Shown here: in pieces, positions 25,680-58,899 of the stretch
How positions within the stretch are numbered: the first letter of the stretch is position 1
How the letters are laid out: each line of letters opens with the position of its first letter
NCBI GenBank assembly: GCA_018398815.1
Contig: CM031611.1
Span: 43,533,528 to 43,597,527, forward strand
DNA: 64,000 nt
Reading direction: 5' to 3'
DNA from: Conus ventricosus
Taxonomy: Eukaryota > Mollusca > Gastropoda > Neogastropoda > Conidae
Position numbers and translations under genes: made by a program
Notes under the pieces: generated by a model
The model's input: only the letters and a program-made list of their open reading frames with translations
Told to the model about the DNA's origin: nothing
The model's database searches: none

Positions 25680-27200
25680 AGGTGGGGAGGAGGAGGAGGG
25701 GAGGGAGTAAATATTAAGTGAAACGAACAGAGGAAAAAAAAGGAGGTGGGGAAATTGGGGTGGGGTTGGGGTGGATACACATTCACAAAGATGAGCTGAA
25801 ATCATCAAACATATGAAGTAACTAAGGTAGACATGTTGTGGGGCAATGGGGGAAAGGGAAGAAGCAGGGTGGAGAAGGAGGTGGGGGAGTTGGATGAGTA
25901 TTCACAGGGAGGAAGCAGTGATCATTAATCACAAAATACTGAGTAAAATACACAGAAAGGTCAGGGACAGAGAGAGAGAGGGGTGGGAGAGTGTTTAAGT
26001 AGTAAGTTTTTACAGGAGGAGAATGATATCATTAATCACAAAATACCAAGTAAAGTAAACAGAAATTAGGCACAGAGAGAGAGAGAGAGAGAGAGTGGGG
26101 GGTGGGTGGGGGGGGGGGGGGAGTGCTTAAGTGGCAAGTTTTTACAGGAGGAGAATGAGATCATTTCCCAAATTTGAAATAAAATGAACCACAAGGATGT
26201 GGATCTGGCTGATGACAGGATCAACAGCGGAACAATTTTCATTCACAACAAGTTAACACCATAAACACTGAAAAATGGAGAGAAAGAAACAACTCAAAGC
26301 AGTACTGTGGCAAGTTCACCAGCAAAAAAGGAAATGTATTATACTGCACATTTCTCAGTGGAAATAGCAAACACATATCCTGCAAAAATGAAGTCATAAC
26401 AATACTTCATACCATAGAAGAAAAACAAACAAAAAACTAGCAATGACAAAACAAACCACAACCCCACCCCTCCCCCCACCCCAACACACACAAACATAAC
26501 AAAAAAACCCCTGTTCTTCTGAAAAGTGAAGATCAAACTTTAGCAGGAACAAACCATAAAATAAAACAGCATCAATGATATCACCAATAAACTTAAATAA
26601 GGAAAAAAGAAGTCCACGAGATTCACATTTCACAAAGCCCCCAAAAACCAGTTGAACAGCAAGGTTTTGGGCAATGCACTTCTGCGAGGATCACACCCTG
26701 TCAGCCATATTGACTTTATTGAAGTGAAGAAGGTTTATGAGCATTCTGTTGATACTGAACAGCTGAGATCATCAAGTAAATAAACGAAGAGCAAGTAGGA
26801 AGGTATGGGACGGGGTTGAGATGAATGAAAGAGGAGGGAAGGGGGAGGGGAGAGCAGATCAGGGGTGAGTGGGAGGGATATTGGGGGGGCAGTACAGGTA
26901 AAGGCAGATAAATCAAGTCGGAGGGAGGAGAGGAGGTGGAGAGGGGAGGGGGGTGGGAGGGTGGGGTGGGGGGTGGGGTGGGGGGGACTAGGACAGGAAT
27001 AAGTAATCACAAGACCAGAGAGTTGAGATCATTAAAGGAAAATGGTTGGAAAGGAACGGTGAACGGGCAGAAGAGGTGTTGGGGTGGGGGAGGGGAGGGG
27101 CTGATGAAGTAATTAAGTTAGGAATGACACAGGAATGGTGGTGAGTTGAGATCACTGGGTAACAAACATCAAGCAAAATGAAATAAAGTATGGGCATGAT
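25680..27200. repeat. Degenerate ttcacagg-gag-tgagatcatta motif series, purine-rich
   Basis: Relatives of the 69-bp unit's core recur at about 25,781, 25,901, 26,010, 26,140, 26,755, 27,005 and 27,131, each followed by A-rich then G-rich sequence. Spacing is 105-130 bp where dense. Confidence 0.65.
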
Positions 27201-28910
27201 GCGGGCAGGAGAGAGAAAGAGGGAAAGAGATCAAACATGTTTGAATCACAAACACAGAAGGCTCCACCGGCACAACACACCTCCATCAAGGTCGAAGGGA
27301 TGTTGGGTACGCTCTGCGAGTCAGTTCATAATTGACAACAAAACCACATAACCATCAGAGGAAATAATTGTTAAAGGAGTTATTTCCCTTGTCCTGTCAT
27401 AGAACATTGAAAAAACAAATGCAAATATCAATACTTCGGTCACTAGAAAGTTTCAATATATTCCGTGAACACATATTACTTCATAGATAGTTATCAGTTT
27501 GTAATAGCAACTTCTCGTTGTTCTTCTTCATTAAAGAGGTTGAAACAGTCTTATTAACAATCTCAACAGAGCTTAAACACACTACAATCTTATTAACAAT
27601 CTCAACAGAGCTTAAACACACTTTCTCCCACAAGAAGTTAACAACTGGTGCAGAGTGAAGAAGTTCCGTTGATGGCCACATCACGTTGAAAGCACCGATT
27701 CTCGCCTGATCACCGAAGTAGAAGCTCCTCCCTGTGTAGAAACTCATCCGGCTGAAGGATCCTGGGTCCACCGTCTGATGCCGAGTCACACCACGGATCC
27801 ATCCCACCATCCGGTGGGTTTGTCCCAGCCCACACTGCATTGTTTGCATCCACTTTTGTTCAAATCAATTCGATAGCTCAAACCGACCAACCGACCAACA
27901 GACACGAAGGAAGGTAGCTGGCATCGGTGGAGACAACTCTGTGGGAAAGTGAAGAGAAAGGAGGTCACTGAGGTCAACAGAGGTCAGCATGGCTGGTTGA
28001 TGCGAACAGGAGGTATGGGGAGGGATGCGGGGATGGGAAGGTGTGTGTGTGGAGGGTGGGGGTGGGGGTCAGAGAGAACATGTTATACCACTTACAAACA
28101 AAACAAACAAAAAGATTAAGAAGGTATTAGGGAAGGGATGATTGGGTGGGTGGGCTCGATTAAGGTGCATATCAGTTCCAAATAGTCCTATTTCTAACTG
28201 TTTGGCAACAAATATCGAAACACTTGACTATGAGGCTTATGATAACAGTAGCAATGAGCACAATCATGAACTCTTTGACAACTAAGCATTAAAATGCCTG
28301 ACTACATACTGCATAGGACAAATGCCAAACTGAGAAAGACAAAATCTAGAATCTGTACATTCATCGCCATATGTCTACACTAAATAACCCACACAAAAAA
28401 ACCCACATCATAAACATTTAATACTCAATTGAAAGAAATAAAATAAGTATGTAATCTCTGAATGCCCCCAAAATGCCAGCTCCAGGCAAAAACATGTGAT
28501 CTTAGCATAAAAAGTTTATCTCTGTATAAAAATATGTAATCTCAGTACAACAGCAAGTATTCAGTATGTAAGTATGTAATCTTTGTAAAAACAAAAATCT
28601 GTAATCTCAGTACAGGTGTACATAGATAATCTATGAGAGATGTGGCACAGAAATTTCAGGATTTTTTTTTCACACCATGTTTGAAAAAATAAATCAGCAA
28701 GAATAAGCCTTGTAAAATGTCCTTCCTAACAACGATCACCGCTCACAAGGCCAACTCACACTGACAGTTCACATGGCCAACTGACACTGTGCTCAATTTC
28801 CACACTAAGCAATAGCTTTCACCTTCAGCCAGCTGCACACTTAGGTCAGTCTAAAAAGAAACAAACAAAAAAATTGTCCAGTGGAGCGGCTCGTGTCTTG
28901 CCATATCTTT
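27200..28910 (-). other. Presumed 3' UTR and flank of the unrecognised gene
   Basis: No protein domain seen. A 39-bp tandem duplication lies at 27,551-27,628 (cttattaacaatctcaacag + agcttaaacacact). 28,440-28,620 has loosely repeated agtatgtaatctc-like segments. The 122-codon minus frame at 27,481-27,849 includes the duplication and is not supported by splice context. Confidence 0.4.
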
Positions 28911-49556
<20,646 letters not shown>

Positions 49557-49780
49557 CTGGGTAAATTGATACATAATGTATATTATACAGCAATTAGTTG
49601 TTCATTTTTGTATTCTTTATATTTTTTCACTTCATCACGAAAGATATCCCATTGTGAAATCAAGGTTGTCCTCCCCAAGAAGATTGCACTGCGGATCATT
49701 TCACATGTGCTCTGAGCACATGCGGCACACGTGACCTCATTTATCATCTCGCCCCAAAGAGTGAGGATGAAAGTCAAATG

Positions 49781-51180
49781 ATGGTGCATAACTGAGGAAC
49801 AATGGCAGAAAGACAAGCTGATGGTGCATAGCTGAGGAACAATGGCAGAAAGACAAGCTGATGGTGCATAACTGAGGAACAATGGCAGAAAGACAAGCTG
49901 ATGGTGCATAACTGAGGAACAATGGCAGAAAGACAAGCTGATGGTGCATAACTGAGGAACAATGGCAGAAAGACAAGCTGATGGTGCATAACAGAGGAAC
50001 AATGGCAGAAAGACAAGCTGATGGTGCATAACTGAGGAACAATGGCAGAAAGACAAGCTGATGGTGCATAACTGAGGAACAATGGCAGAAAGACAAGCTG
50101 ATGGTGCATAACTGAGGAACAATGGCAGAAAGACAAGCTGATGGTGCATAACTGAGGAACAATGGCAGAAAGACAAGCTGATGGTGCATAGCTGAGGAAC
50201 AATGGCAGAAAGACAAGCTGATGGTGCATAACTGAGGAACAATGGCAGAAAGACAAGCTGATGGTGCATAACTGAGGAACAATGGCAGAAAGACAAGCTG
50301 ATGGTGCATAGCTGAGGAACAATGGCAGAAAGACAAGCTGATGGTGCATAACTGAGGAACAATGGCAGAAAGACAAGCTGATGGTGCATAGCTGAGGAAC
50401 AATGGCAGAAAGACAAGCTGATGGTGCATAGCTGAGGAACAATGGCAGAAAGACAAGCTGATGGTGCATAACTGAGGAACAATGGCAGAAAGACAAGCTG
50501 ATGGTGCATAACTGAGGAACAATGGCAGAAAGACAAGCTGATGGTGCATAACTGAGGAACAATGGCAGAAAGACAAGCTGATGGTGCATAACTGAGGAAC
50601 AATGGCAGAAAGACAAGCTGATGGTGCATAACTGAGGAACAATGGCAGAAAGACAAGCTGATGGTGCATAACTGAGGAACAATGGCAGAAAGACAAGCTG
50701 ATGGTGCATAACTGAGGAACAATGGCAGAAAGACAAGCTGATGGTGCATAACTGAGGAACAATGGCAGAAAGACAAGCTGATGGTGCATAACTGAGGAAC
50801 AATGGCAGAAAGACAAGCTGATGGTGCATAACTGAGGAACAATGGCAGAAAGACAAGCTGATGGTGCATAACTGAGGAACAATGGCAGAAAGACAAGCTG
50901 ATGGTGCATAACTGAGGAACAATGGCAGAAAGACAAGCTGATGGTGCATAACTGAGGAACAATGGCAGAAAGACAAGCTGATGGTGCATAACTGAGGAAC
51001 AATGGCAGAAAGACAAGCTGATGGTGCATAACTGAGGAACAATGGCAGAAAGACAAGCTGATGGTGCATAACTGAGGAACAATGGCAGAAAGACAAGCTG
51101 ATGGTGCATAACTGAGGAACAATGGCAGAAAGACAAGCTGATGGTGCATAACTGAGGAACAATGGCAGAAAGACAAGCTG
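49781..51180. repeat. 40-bp minisatellite, exactly 35 copies
   Basis: Unit atggtgcataactgaggaac + aatggcagaaagacaagctg repeated 35 times without a length change. Variants are limited to one position (actgagg in most copies, gctgagg in five, acagagg in one). The minus strand is open in all three frames (525-588 codons) because the unit lacks stops; this is not a gene. Confidence 0.97.
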
Positions 51181-51197
51181 ATGTAGGTTTGTGCTTG

Positions 51198-51312
51198 TCT
51201 TTGTGTGTGTATGTGTGTGTGCGCACGTGTGTGCATGCATACATGTGTGCATGCATGTATATGTGTGTATGTGTATATGTGTGTGTGCGTGCGTGTATGT
51301 GTGCACATGCAC
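51198..51312. repeat. TGTGTA/TGCATG-rich simple repeat
   Basis: Alternating purine-pyrimidine stretch (gt, ac, gc, at steps) directly after the 40-bp array. Confidence 0.85.
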
Positions 51313-51719
51313 ATTCCAAAGAGAGAGAAAAAGACAGCAAAGTTCCCAAGGAGGATAAGTGTAATTCCCTATAGATATTCTAGGAAGATCCCATCTTTCC
51401 GATTCCATTTCCATCCCCCACCATCCACCCAGCTACCCCCCCCCCCTCCCCCTCCCCTTTCTCAAGAAAAAGAAGTGAACCTTGTTTTCAAAATAGTACA
51501 ATATGATGAAAATATGAGTGATACATGTCCATCCACAGCCAGCACCATTTGTCTGTGCAGCTTTTGTCTATCATTTTCATTGCTGCAGCATATTTCTTAC
51601 GGATAACATCAGACCATGACATTGTTTCGCCATTGGGCAGACAAAATTACAATCACCTGCTGTCATATAGAAGTGTACCCCTGCTTCCATTATGTCAGTG
51701 TCGTCTGCTAGCATACCAA

Positions 51720-52900
51720 AAAAACTTGGAACTTGTAGGTGTTACAGGCCTTAAGAGGCCTGTTCACCGTTCTTAATAAAATCTAGATTAAAAAACTCTG
51801 CATGCATGGAAGGAAGAGAGTCACAGACTGAGACTATCTAGGTTGATAAACATTCTGGATTGTATTTTGTCGGCAATTTCCGCCAGTGAGTGTCTAACCG
51901 TGATTTGAAGATGTTGACTGTAGGGGCTGTTACTACAGAGTCAGGAAGACCATTCCAAACATCAATCACTCAAAGAGAGAAGCAATTTCCCCTGATGTTC
52001 AGTCTGTGATGAACTTTGGATAGTTTCAAGGAGTGTCCTCTGCCATCCCTGTTGGTAAAAAATTCAAACCGTGGTTTGTCACTCCGGTGAATACCATGTA
52101 TAAACTTGTACAAGTCTATCATGTCACCCCTTTTTCTTCTGTGCTCCAGGCTTGGAAGTTTGAGAGTAGAGAGACACTCAGGATATGGTTTGTCTTTAAG
52201 AGATGCTAAAAGTTTAGTTGCTCTGCGCTGAACATCTTCTACATCCTGGCACAGTGTTTCATGGTAGGGTTGCCAGACAGAATGTCCATACTCTAGTACT
52301 GGTCGTACAAGAGACTTGTACAGTTGTAGGAAAGTGTCTTTGGTGAGGAAGTCAAAGGAGCGACGGATAATACCAATTACTCTATTCGTTTTAGCAGTTG
52401 CCTTGGCCACATGCTCTATGAAATTCAGTTTGTTGTCAATGTAAACCCCAAGGTCCTTCTCAATTCACTTTCATTTTGTGGTAATGTCTCCCCCTTTGAT
52501 TTTTACCTCATCATGTGCTGCATTGACTTTTATTCCCATTTTTTTGGACATGGCATTTTTCGGGTAATTTAATAGCTTGTCTTGCCCAAATTTTTGCAAT
52601 TGTTTAGGCTTCCTGAAAGACATGTCTGCTCCTTCATCTCATTTTGGTGCCAAAACCCTTGGGGTGCGTTTCAAAAAGGTGTACGTTTTTAATGAATTGG
52701 GCAGATCGTTGATTAAAAACACAAAAGATCCCCCGTGCACTCCCTGGGGAACCCACTCAGCTTTGGTTCTTTGACTGGCCCCTATTGAGACAACCCGCTG
52801 ATGCCTTTTGTGTAAAAATCCTGTACCAATGAAATTGTTCCCTTTGAACCTGCGCTTGAAATTTTTCAAATCAATGAAGGCAATAAATGGTTTTCAATTC
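51720..52900 (-). mobile_element. CR1/RTE-like non-LTR element, 3' part
   Basis: An RT palm fragment with VPQG...INDLPNSLKT (52,740-52,690) is followed by the C-terminal thumb region RVIGIIRRSFDFLTKDTFLQ, SLVRPVLEYGHSVWQPYHET and KLPSLEHRRKRGDMIDLYKF (52,410-52,000). After a stop at 51,968 the frame continues as VWNGLPDSVVTAPTV and PTKYNPECL. The 3' end holds a small palindrome caggccttaagaggcctg. There is no RNase H. 52.00-52.41 kb is intact; upstream of 52.45 kb the same protein becomes badly garbled. Confidence 0.8.
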
Positions 52901-52986
52901 CTGCCACTTTTTTTTCTCCCTAATTTTTTTTTCCAAAAATTTTTTTTTCATGGATTCTTTTTGCAATTTTTTGAAAATCTTCAAAA

Positions 52987-53345
52987 TTGCTGAGATGTGG
53001 AAGCCAAGAGAAAAAGGAGAGAGGGGGGAGAGGAGAGGGGGAGAGGGGGGGGAGGAGAGAGAGAGAGGAGAAACAGACAGACAGACAGAGAGACAGACAG
53101 AAAAGGGGGAAAAAACAGACAGAAGAGAGACAGAAGACAGAGACAGAGAGAGAGCAGCAGACAGACAACCCTGAGACAGACAGACAGGGGAATGGGGGGA
53201 AATTGATTATGGGTGGAGCCCAAAACCCCAAGCAAGAATAAAAAAAAGGGGAAATTTATTAAGAGCACAAGAGAACCCCTCCATCGGGTAAGAGGCCTGA
53301 GAGAGAGAGGGGAAAAGGGAGAGGAGAAAAGAGAGAGAGAGAGGA
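52987..53345. repeat. GA/ACAG-rich purine tract
   Basis: gagaggggg and acagacag words dominate the plus strand. Open frames here are Arg/Glu-rich and compositional. Confidence 0.8.
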
Positions 53346-54442
53346 GTGGGGTGTTGGTGTGTGTTGAAGCTGAAACAAAGTCTTGAAGCTGATGCATTTC
53401 ATGAAGCAAACGTGTCATTTTACAGGAATGTTCTCTTACACGAACTAAGAAAAATATTGTACAAACCCCTTTTTGCAGTTTTTTCCCGAGCAACTTGTGA
53501 CAACACTGTTTTCTGGTGGGGGCAGGCAATTTTTTATTAAGGGAGTCTTCCAATGTTGGCCTGAGAAACTTAAATGTATTTAAAAAAAGTTACCCCAAAA
53601 AAAAAATAATTTTGTTACGCAGCACTTTATATGAAAACATGAATGACTTCTAGAAAAAACCCAATTGATTTGAGAATGTCTGTCGAAACCCAAACTTTTT
53701 TTATTTTCGGATTCATTTCCAATTCATTATTTTGATATTCCTCACAGAAGGGTTGAGAGCCCCGGCAGTCCCCGACAACGCTCTGGGGGAAGAAAATTTT
53801 TAATTTTGCATTGTGTTTAGTTTTTGGGAGTATTTATCAGTTTCCCAAAAGACCTTTTGGGGGCGACCAAAAAAAAACCAAAGATGATACAGACAAAGCG
53901 ACAAACCAATCCAATTGGATATGTGTTTTTACATTCTCGCCCAAGTTGAAAACGAAGTCGTTTTTGCTTTGTCACAGGAGATGAACGGGGTAAGTAGTGC
54001 ATGAAACTTTTTCTTTTGTACCTTTTTGTTTCATTGCAATAAAAAAAACTTTTCTTCCATATCCTCCTCCCCCAAAAGGGTTCTTTCGGACTTTCCAAGG
54101 TTTTTTGACGAAAAAAAAGTGTCTGTCTGCCTTCTCTCTCCTCTCCTCTCCCCTCTCTTCCTCGGGTTTCCCAAAATCCCCAAAATCTGTGTGTCACGAG
54201 TGCGTTTTGAACGTACTAAGAAAAAAACCCATCTCTTCCCAAACGGGGACCCTAACCCCCAAGGCAAAAAATCCAACAGTAGAAAAAAATACAAAACCAC
54301 CACTTCACAGGGTCTCATAACTTCCACCAACACCACACCCTTACCAAAACCCACCACCACGTACCCCCCACCCCCCACTGCATACAGTTTTCCCGGCCCC
54401 CCTCCTTTTTTTTATTTCATTTTTTGTTTTTATTTTTTTGTG
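53346..54442. other. Low-quality stretch without recognised features
   Basis: Many homopolymers; no convincing coding or repeat signal. Confidence 0.4.
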
Positions 54443-55295
54443 AAAAGTGGATTTAGGGCAAAGGCAAAGCTCGCGAACGGATTTTAATTTCTTTTATTCG
54501 GATGCTCAAATCTCATCTTGTGCCTCCATTTGCACAGTTTAAATCATGCAGACTAAATCTGGGGGGTGTTGTGGATAAATAAAGTCCAGAGACAGCAAGA
54601 AAACCACCCCAGATCGCCGGAAACAATCTTGAGACCGACTTGAATCGATGTTTTCTTTCTTTTATACAGCAAGCACTGCAGGGCCCCCGTCGAAAGAAAA
54701 ACGCAAAAAACAACGCCAAAAACAACGCGCAAAAAAATGCGAAAGAACAACCCCAAAAAACCTCTCCTTTTTAAATTCGTTCTTTTGTGGAGCCAAACAC
54801 TACCACATACCCAACCAATAAATCGAAACAAATTAACGACCAATTCGACAACCCTCCCAAAATGACATCAAGCAAAATATTTTAAACAAACTTTCGATAA
54901 ATGATTATAAAATCTAATTCTACCAACAACTATTAAATAAAACTTAATCAAGTTTCCGATTTTTTGTTTTGTCTTCGTTTTTTAAAAGAAAGTAAACAAG
55001 GTAAATATCGTAGCAACAACCCTTAGCAACTGTATAAAAATTTTATTTCCCCAAAATTTGATTTTTTTTCTTCGTTAAAATTTTTTCTTTATTGTGTATG
55101 ATTTTTTTTGAACTAAAAGTTTAAAATGTTTTTTGTTTCGAAAAAAACTTTTTTTTCCTATTTTCCCGGGGAAATTATTCTTTTTTTGGATCTACAATCG
55201 ATCTTTATGTTTAAAAAGGCTTTTGAAACATTCGTTAAGAGTGATTTTTCTTGAAAATATGGCTGAAAAACGTAAATAACTTTCTTCACTTTCCC
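54443..55295 (-). repeat. 3' LTR (element sense)
   Basis: Collinear with 60,868-61,742; differences are substitutions plus many homopolymer length changes. Boundaries are approximate. Confidence 0.75.
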
Positions 55296-56419
55296 ATTTG
55301 CCCCCTACTCTTGTTTTTCAACCCCTCTGAATCAAATTTGGGGCGGGTGCTAGATGGGTTATAACCCATTCCAGTAAATTTTCCTTTTTTTTGGGTTACC
55401 CCCCTTCCAAAATATATAAGTAAAATTTAATAATATTTAACATTTTTCTCCCTCCCCCCTCTCTCGATTATTCAAGGTCCCCCTTAAATTGAAAAGAATA
55501 GGTATATTTGATGTTCTTTTTCTTTTTAAAGAGATTAGGACTTTTTGATTCATATTTACTTTTAGGCAATTGTAACAATTTAAAGAGAGGAAAACCCCGA
55601 TTTTTACGTGACATGCTCTTTTCATTCGCTTGCTTGTTTTTTAAAAAAGGGCAAACCAAATGAAAGAAAAAATGAAGGCTTGATTAAACTGCGTTATTTC
55701 ATGAATGGGAATTTTAAATAAGGGGGTAGAAGGAATTTAAATAGTTTAAAAAGGAGCTTTCGTTATGATCATTTGGGGGGTGATTTGTTCTAGTGCGTTA
55801 TTTTATAAAAAAGGGCCCACTGGAATCAAAAGGGGGAAAGGGAAAAGGAATTCTTTTCTTTAGCCATTTGTAGCCAAATCCCCGGAGATGAAAAAAAATT
55901 TTTTGTTTTTTCCAGGGAAAAGATTTAAAATAGACATTGTCAAAAAAAAAATTTAAAAATTTAAAAATTTTTTAGCAAATTAAAATTTTCAAAAATATAG
56001 TAAAGTTGTTCTTGCGAGGTTTTTGGGTTCTTGTGACTTTTCCTTTTTCTTTCCCCGAATTTTCTGTTATAAAAGAGAAATGCCTAATTTTTTAATTCTA
56101 ATCTTGCAATTTTTCTTTCTCCAAACACTCTTCTTGGAGAACCCTAACTTTTTTTCCAAACCACTTTTTTTTTAAACAAAAACGGGGTTTTCAGAAAAAA
56201 CTTTTTTGGTTTGCGGCAAAGTCTTGGGATCTTCTAGGAAGCGGCCGGGTGGTGGGCAGGGGAAACGGGTTTCTTCCGTTCAGGAGTCGGGGGGAATTTC
56301 ATCATTACAAAGTCTTCCTCACGCTTTTGGGTCTTCTTCCCGTGTAGGGAGGGGGGTATTGGGTCTTCGTCCCGTCTTCCGGTCGCCCTTTGGGTTCGTG
56401 GTGGCAGCATCCTTCTTTT
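55296..56419. other. Non-coding 3' internal part of the Gypsy-type element
   Basis: T/A-rich, full of homopolymers; nothing recognised between integrase and 3' LTR. Confidence 0.4.
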
Positions 56420-57110
56420 GACCGTGCGGTGATTCCTTACCAAGGGACACGTAGGCGCGTTGTTAGGGGGCCGCTGAGACCGGGTTTTGTTGGGTTTCCC
56501 CAGGATCTTGCAACTTCCCTCTCTCCCGGTTTGCGAGGTAGACCAGGCCCCCTTCAGCAGGAGGGAGGGAGAGTTTCTTCTGGCTTCGTCTCCCCTGGCG
56601 GCGATTTTTGGGGACTGGGGGCGTGCCTTGCTGTAGGGTCTCTCGGCGACCCCGGGTGAAGTTCCCCCAGGGTCGAGTTAATCTGGTTGCGTTGCCCAGT
56701 TCATCGATGGGGAGTTTGGGTTTTCCCCGTAGTGGGAAAAATTGATGCGAAACCCCGTGGTCGCGTGAGGCGTGTTTTTGTGGGTGGCCCATTTTCCGGA
56801 GGTGGACGGGCCCAATTTCCCTTTTTCTCTTCATGGGTGGGGAACGAAGGGTTTGAAAGGGGGGTTGAACCTCTCGCTTGCCCATTCCCCGGGGGGTGGT
56901 AGGGGGTTTGTGGGTTTCTTAATTTTGACATCGTGCAGACTCGGCGATCGGGTTTGGACTCGAAATTGCCCTTGGTCGCTGGGGATAGTTCTAAAAACCC
57001 GTCTTCGGGGAACCATTCTTTTGTCAGGCTTTGGCACATGGAGGCTTCTTGATTGGTGGTGGGCGCTTGTGTAAACTTGGGAGAAGACGTCTTCTTATCG
57101 GACTTTTCTC
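56420..57110 (-). pseudogene. Gypsy integrase, core and C-terminal part
   Basis: In neighbouring frames: SDQG-FRVQ (56,980), NPQTPYHPPGNGQAR (56,915), ERFNPPFKPFVPHPHEEK (56,880), and GRKPKLPIDELGN (56,720). These correspond to the integrase D...PYHPQxNGQxER motif and the following LPIDxxLG segment. It joins element ends to host DNA. Broken by frameshifts. Confidence 0.78.
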
Positions 57111-57879
57111 TACCGCGCTGGTAGCTTTAACTGGTAAAAATCTATGGCCAAGACTTTAAGGGTCGGATGCTTGAAAAGGGTCCTGACGGGTGAAAGTTTT
57201 GGGGATTTTGCCCAGGGTGCATCTCGGGCATTTGGAGATGTGACGTCCCACCCCCCGGCATCCCCGGGCCCCTACGCTCGTGTGCGCGGGGCCCCATAGC
57301 GGTTGTTTCCCCCTGGGGGCCTGTCGTCGTGGGGGAGGTCAGGCTTCTTTTTTCATCATGCTGGGCAGGACCATTGGGCAGGGCCCAGTTGCAGTCTTGC
57401 CTTCCCTTTTAGGGCCCCGTTTTCCCCAAGAAGAGTCGGGGAAGCGCTGTGGCAAAGGGTTTGGATCTCGGTTTCCTTTGGGGGGGGTTCTTCGGCCAAC
57501 CCCAGGACTGGGGCGATGCTGGTCTCGTGCTTGCTCTGCTCGTATTTCAGCCAGCGTCTTCTTCAGCATCGGGGGTTTTTGTTCCGGTATAAGCGGACCT
57601 GCAGTCTTCCTTTGGTTTGGGAGCAACTGGGGTGGGAAGGGTACAGCGGGCTTACTTCCGTGGTGGGGGCCCGTCTGGGGAAAGGGGGGGCGGGGTTTTT
57701 CTTTCAGGCCCGGGATTTATTTGAAATCGAACTGTGCTAACTGGCAGCCCAGCGTTGCTCTAAGGCGCCCGGAAGCTGTCTTGAATTGGGCAAAAAGGGG
57801 GTTTTTGGGCGGTGAGGCGAACTTGGAGCCCAGGGGGTTCTGAATTTTTTCGGTGACGCCCCTTCTTTTCGGGAATTCT

Positions 57880-58800
57880 AGCTTCATGCTAGGTAATTGG
57901 GCCCGATTCTTTTCTTTGGACGTTTTCTGCTCGATAGGCCCGGGCCGGCGCGAAAACTTGTTCTTGAGAGGGGAATGGCGCCCCCGCCGTCGTGGTGGCG
58001 TCGTCTCAGGGTGAAAAGGGTTGGGGAAATCGCGTAGCCCCGGCGGTGTGAAGTATGGCAGTCTTCAGTTTTCGAAAGCTCCTCTGGTGTTGGGCCCCGT
58101 GTGTGGTGATGTTGGGTTTTTTTTCTTGCTTTGTCGTGGAGCCAGTCGTGGAGGGGGCCGGCTTTCTTGGGAAAAATTTTTGAGAAACGCCGGGGGATAG
58201 CTGGCGAAACCCAGGAAACTGCGGAGCTCCAAGGTGTAGGGGGGGCTGCCCTTCCTTGACAACCCCTACCCTTTGGGGTCTTCGCAGGTACCCCTTTAGC
58301 AGAGATGGTGTGCCCCAGGTAGATGACTTGGGTCGCGGAATTGACATTTGCGCCCCCAAATTGGTCCCCTTTTTTTTGATTTTCGGAGCGGCGTTCCAAG
58401 TGTTCCAGGGTTCTTCAAGGTCTTTAGTAGATCAGGAGGTGTCGATGTAGACCAAGAGGAAATGGAACTGAATTTGGAAAACGTAGACTGCATCGTCCCT
58501 GGAAAAATGGTGGTGCCGTGCAGAGGCCCATTTGGTTCTGGTAATTCAAAGGGCCCTGGATGGGGAAACCGTTTATGTTTTTCGCAGGGTGCATCTATTG
58601 GTGGAAGCCCGGGGCCAAAGGGCAAGGTGGAAAAATACGTGACCCGACCAGAGCGTCGAAAAACTCTTGGATTCTGGGCGGGGGAAAGGATCTCTGTGGT
58701 TTTGGGTTAACTTGCGGGTTTTTTTACGCAAAGTCGGTGGACCCCCTCTTTCTTCGGCGATGCTCGGTGCGGCGAGGGGTGTAACCTCATGAGTTTTCCC
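57880..58800 (-). pseudogene. Gypsy reverse transcriptase and RNase H
   Basis: In changing frames: a LAPGFHQ-like block (58,600), a garbled finger motif around 58,530, LLVYID of the catalytic Y-x-DD box (about 58,455), YLGHTISAKGV (58,310), LRSFLGFASY (58,220), APLHDWLHDKA (58,140), then FTL...GAI of RNase H (58,010). It copies the element's RNA into DNA. The signature order is unmistakable, but no frame stays intact beyond about 100 codons. Confidence 0.75.
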
Positions 58801-58899
58801 TTTTCGTAGTTCTTTTAGGGGGCTTGAAATTCTTTAAAAAGGGGGAGGAATTCTAGTATGGTGGGCCTGGTTTTTTCTCTGTACTTTAGCCCAGTTCAT

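Larger units (their letters stand above)
21830..26760. repeat. Diverged ~1.5 kb repeat series
   Basis: A block containing tgtaaaaatgcattt, a catagaagcaaa-like stretch and tgttcttctgaaaagtgaag + agcaagttttg recurs near 21,865, 23,130, 23,400, 24,866 and 26,376. After the last three copies the sequence continues in parallel (a cacaaa-cgcc/ccc block, an aacagcatctgcaagga block, then agctgagatcat). The last three are spaced about 1,470 and 1,510 bp. Identity is modest but collinear. No protein is evident. Confidence 0.6.

Noticed and set aside
49583..49780. Minus-strand frame ending LGRTTLISQWDIFRDEVKKY...
   Set aside because: Protein-like composition, but it ends in a stop just before exon 1 and has no clear splice sites or known match.
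49583..51414. Three overlapping minus-strand frames of 525-588 codons with a 40-residue repeat
   Set aside because: Same cause with the 40-bp array; all frames are open and there is no independent coding signal.
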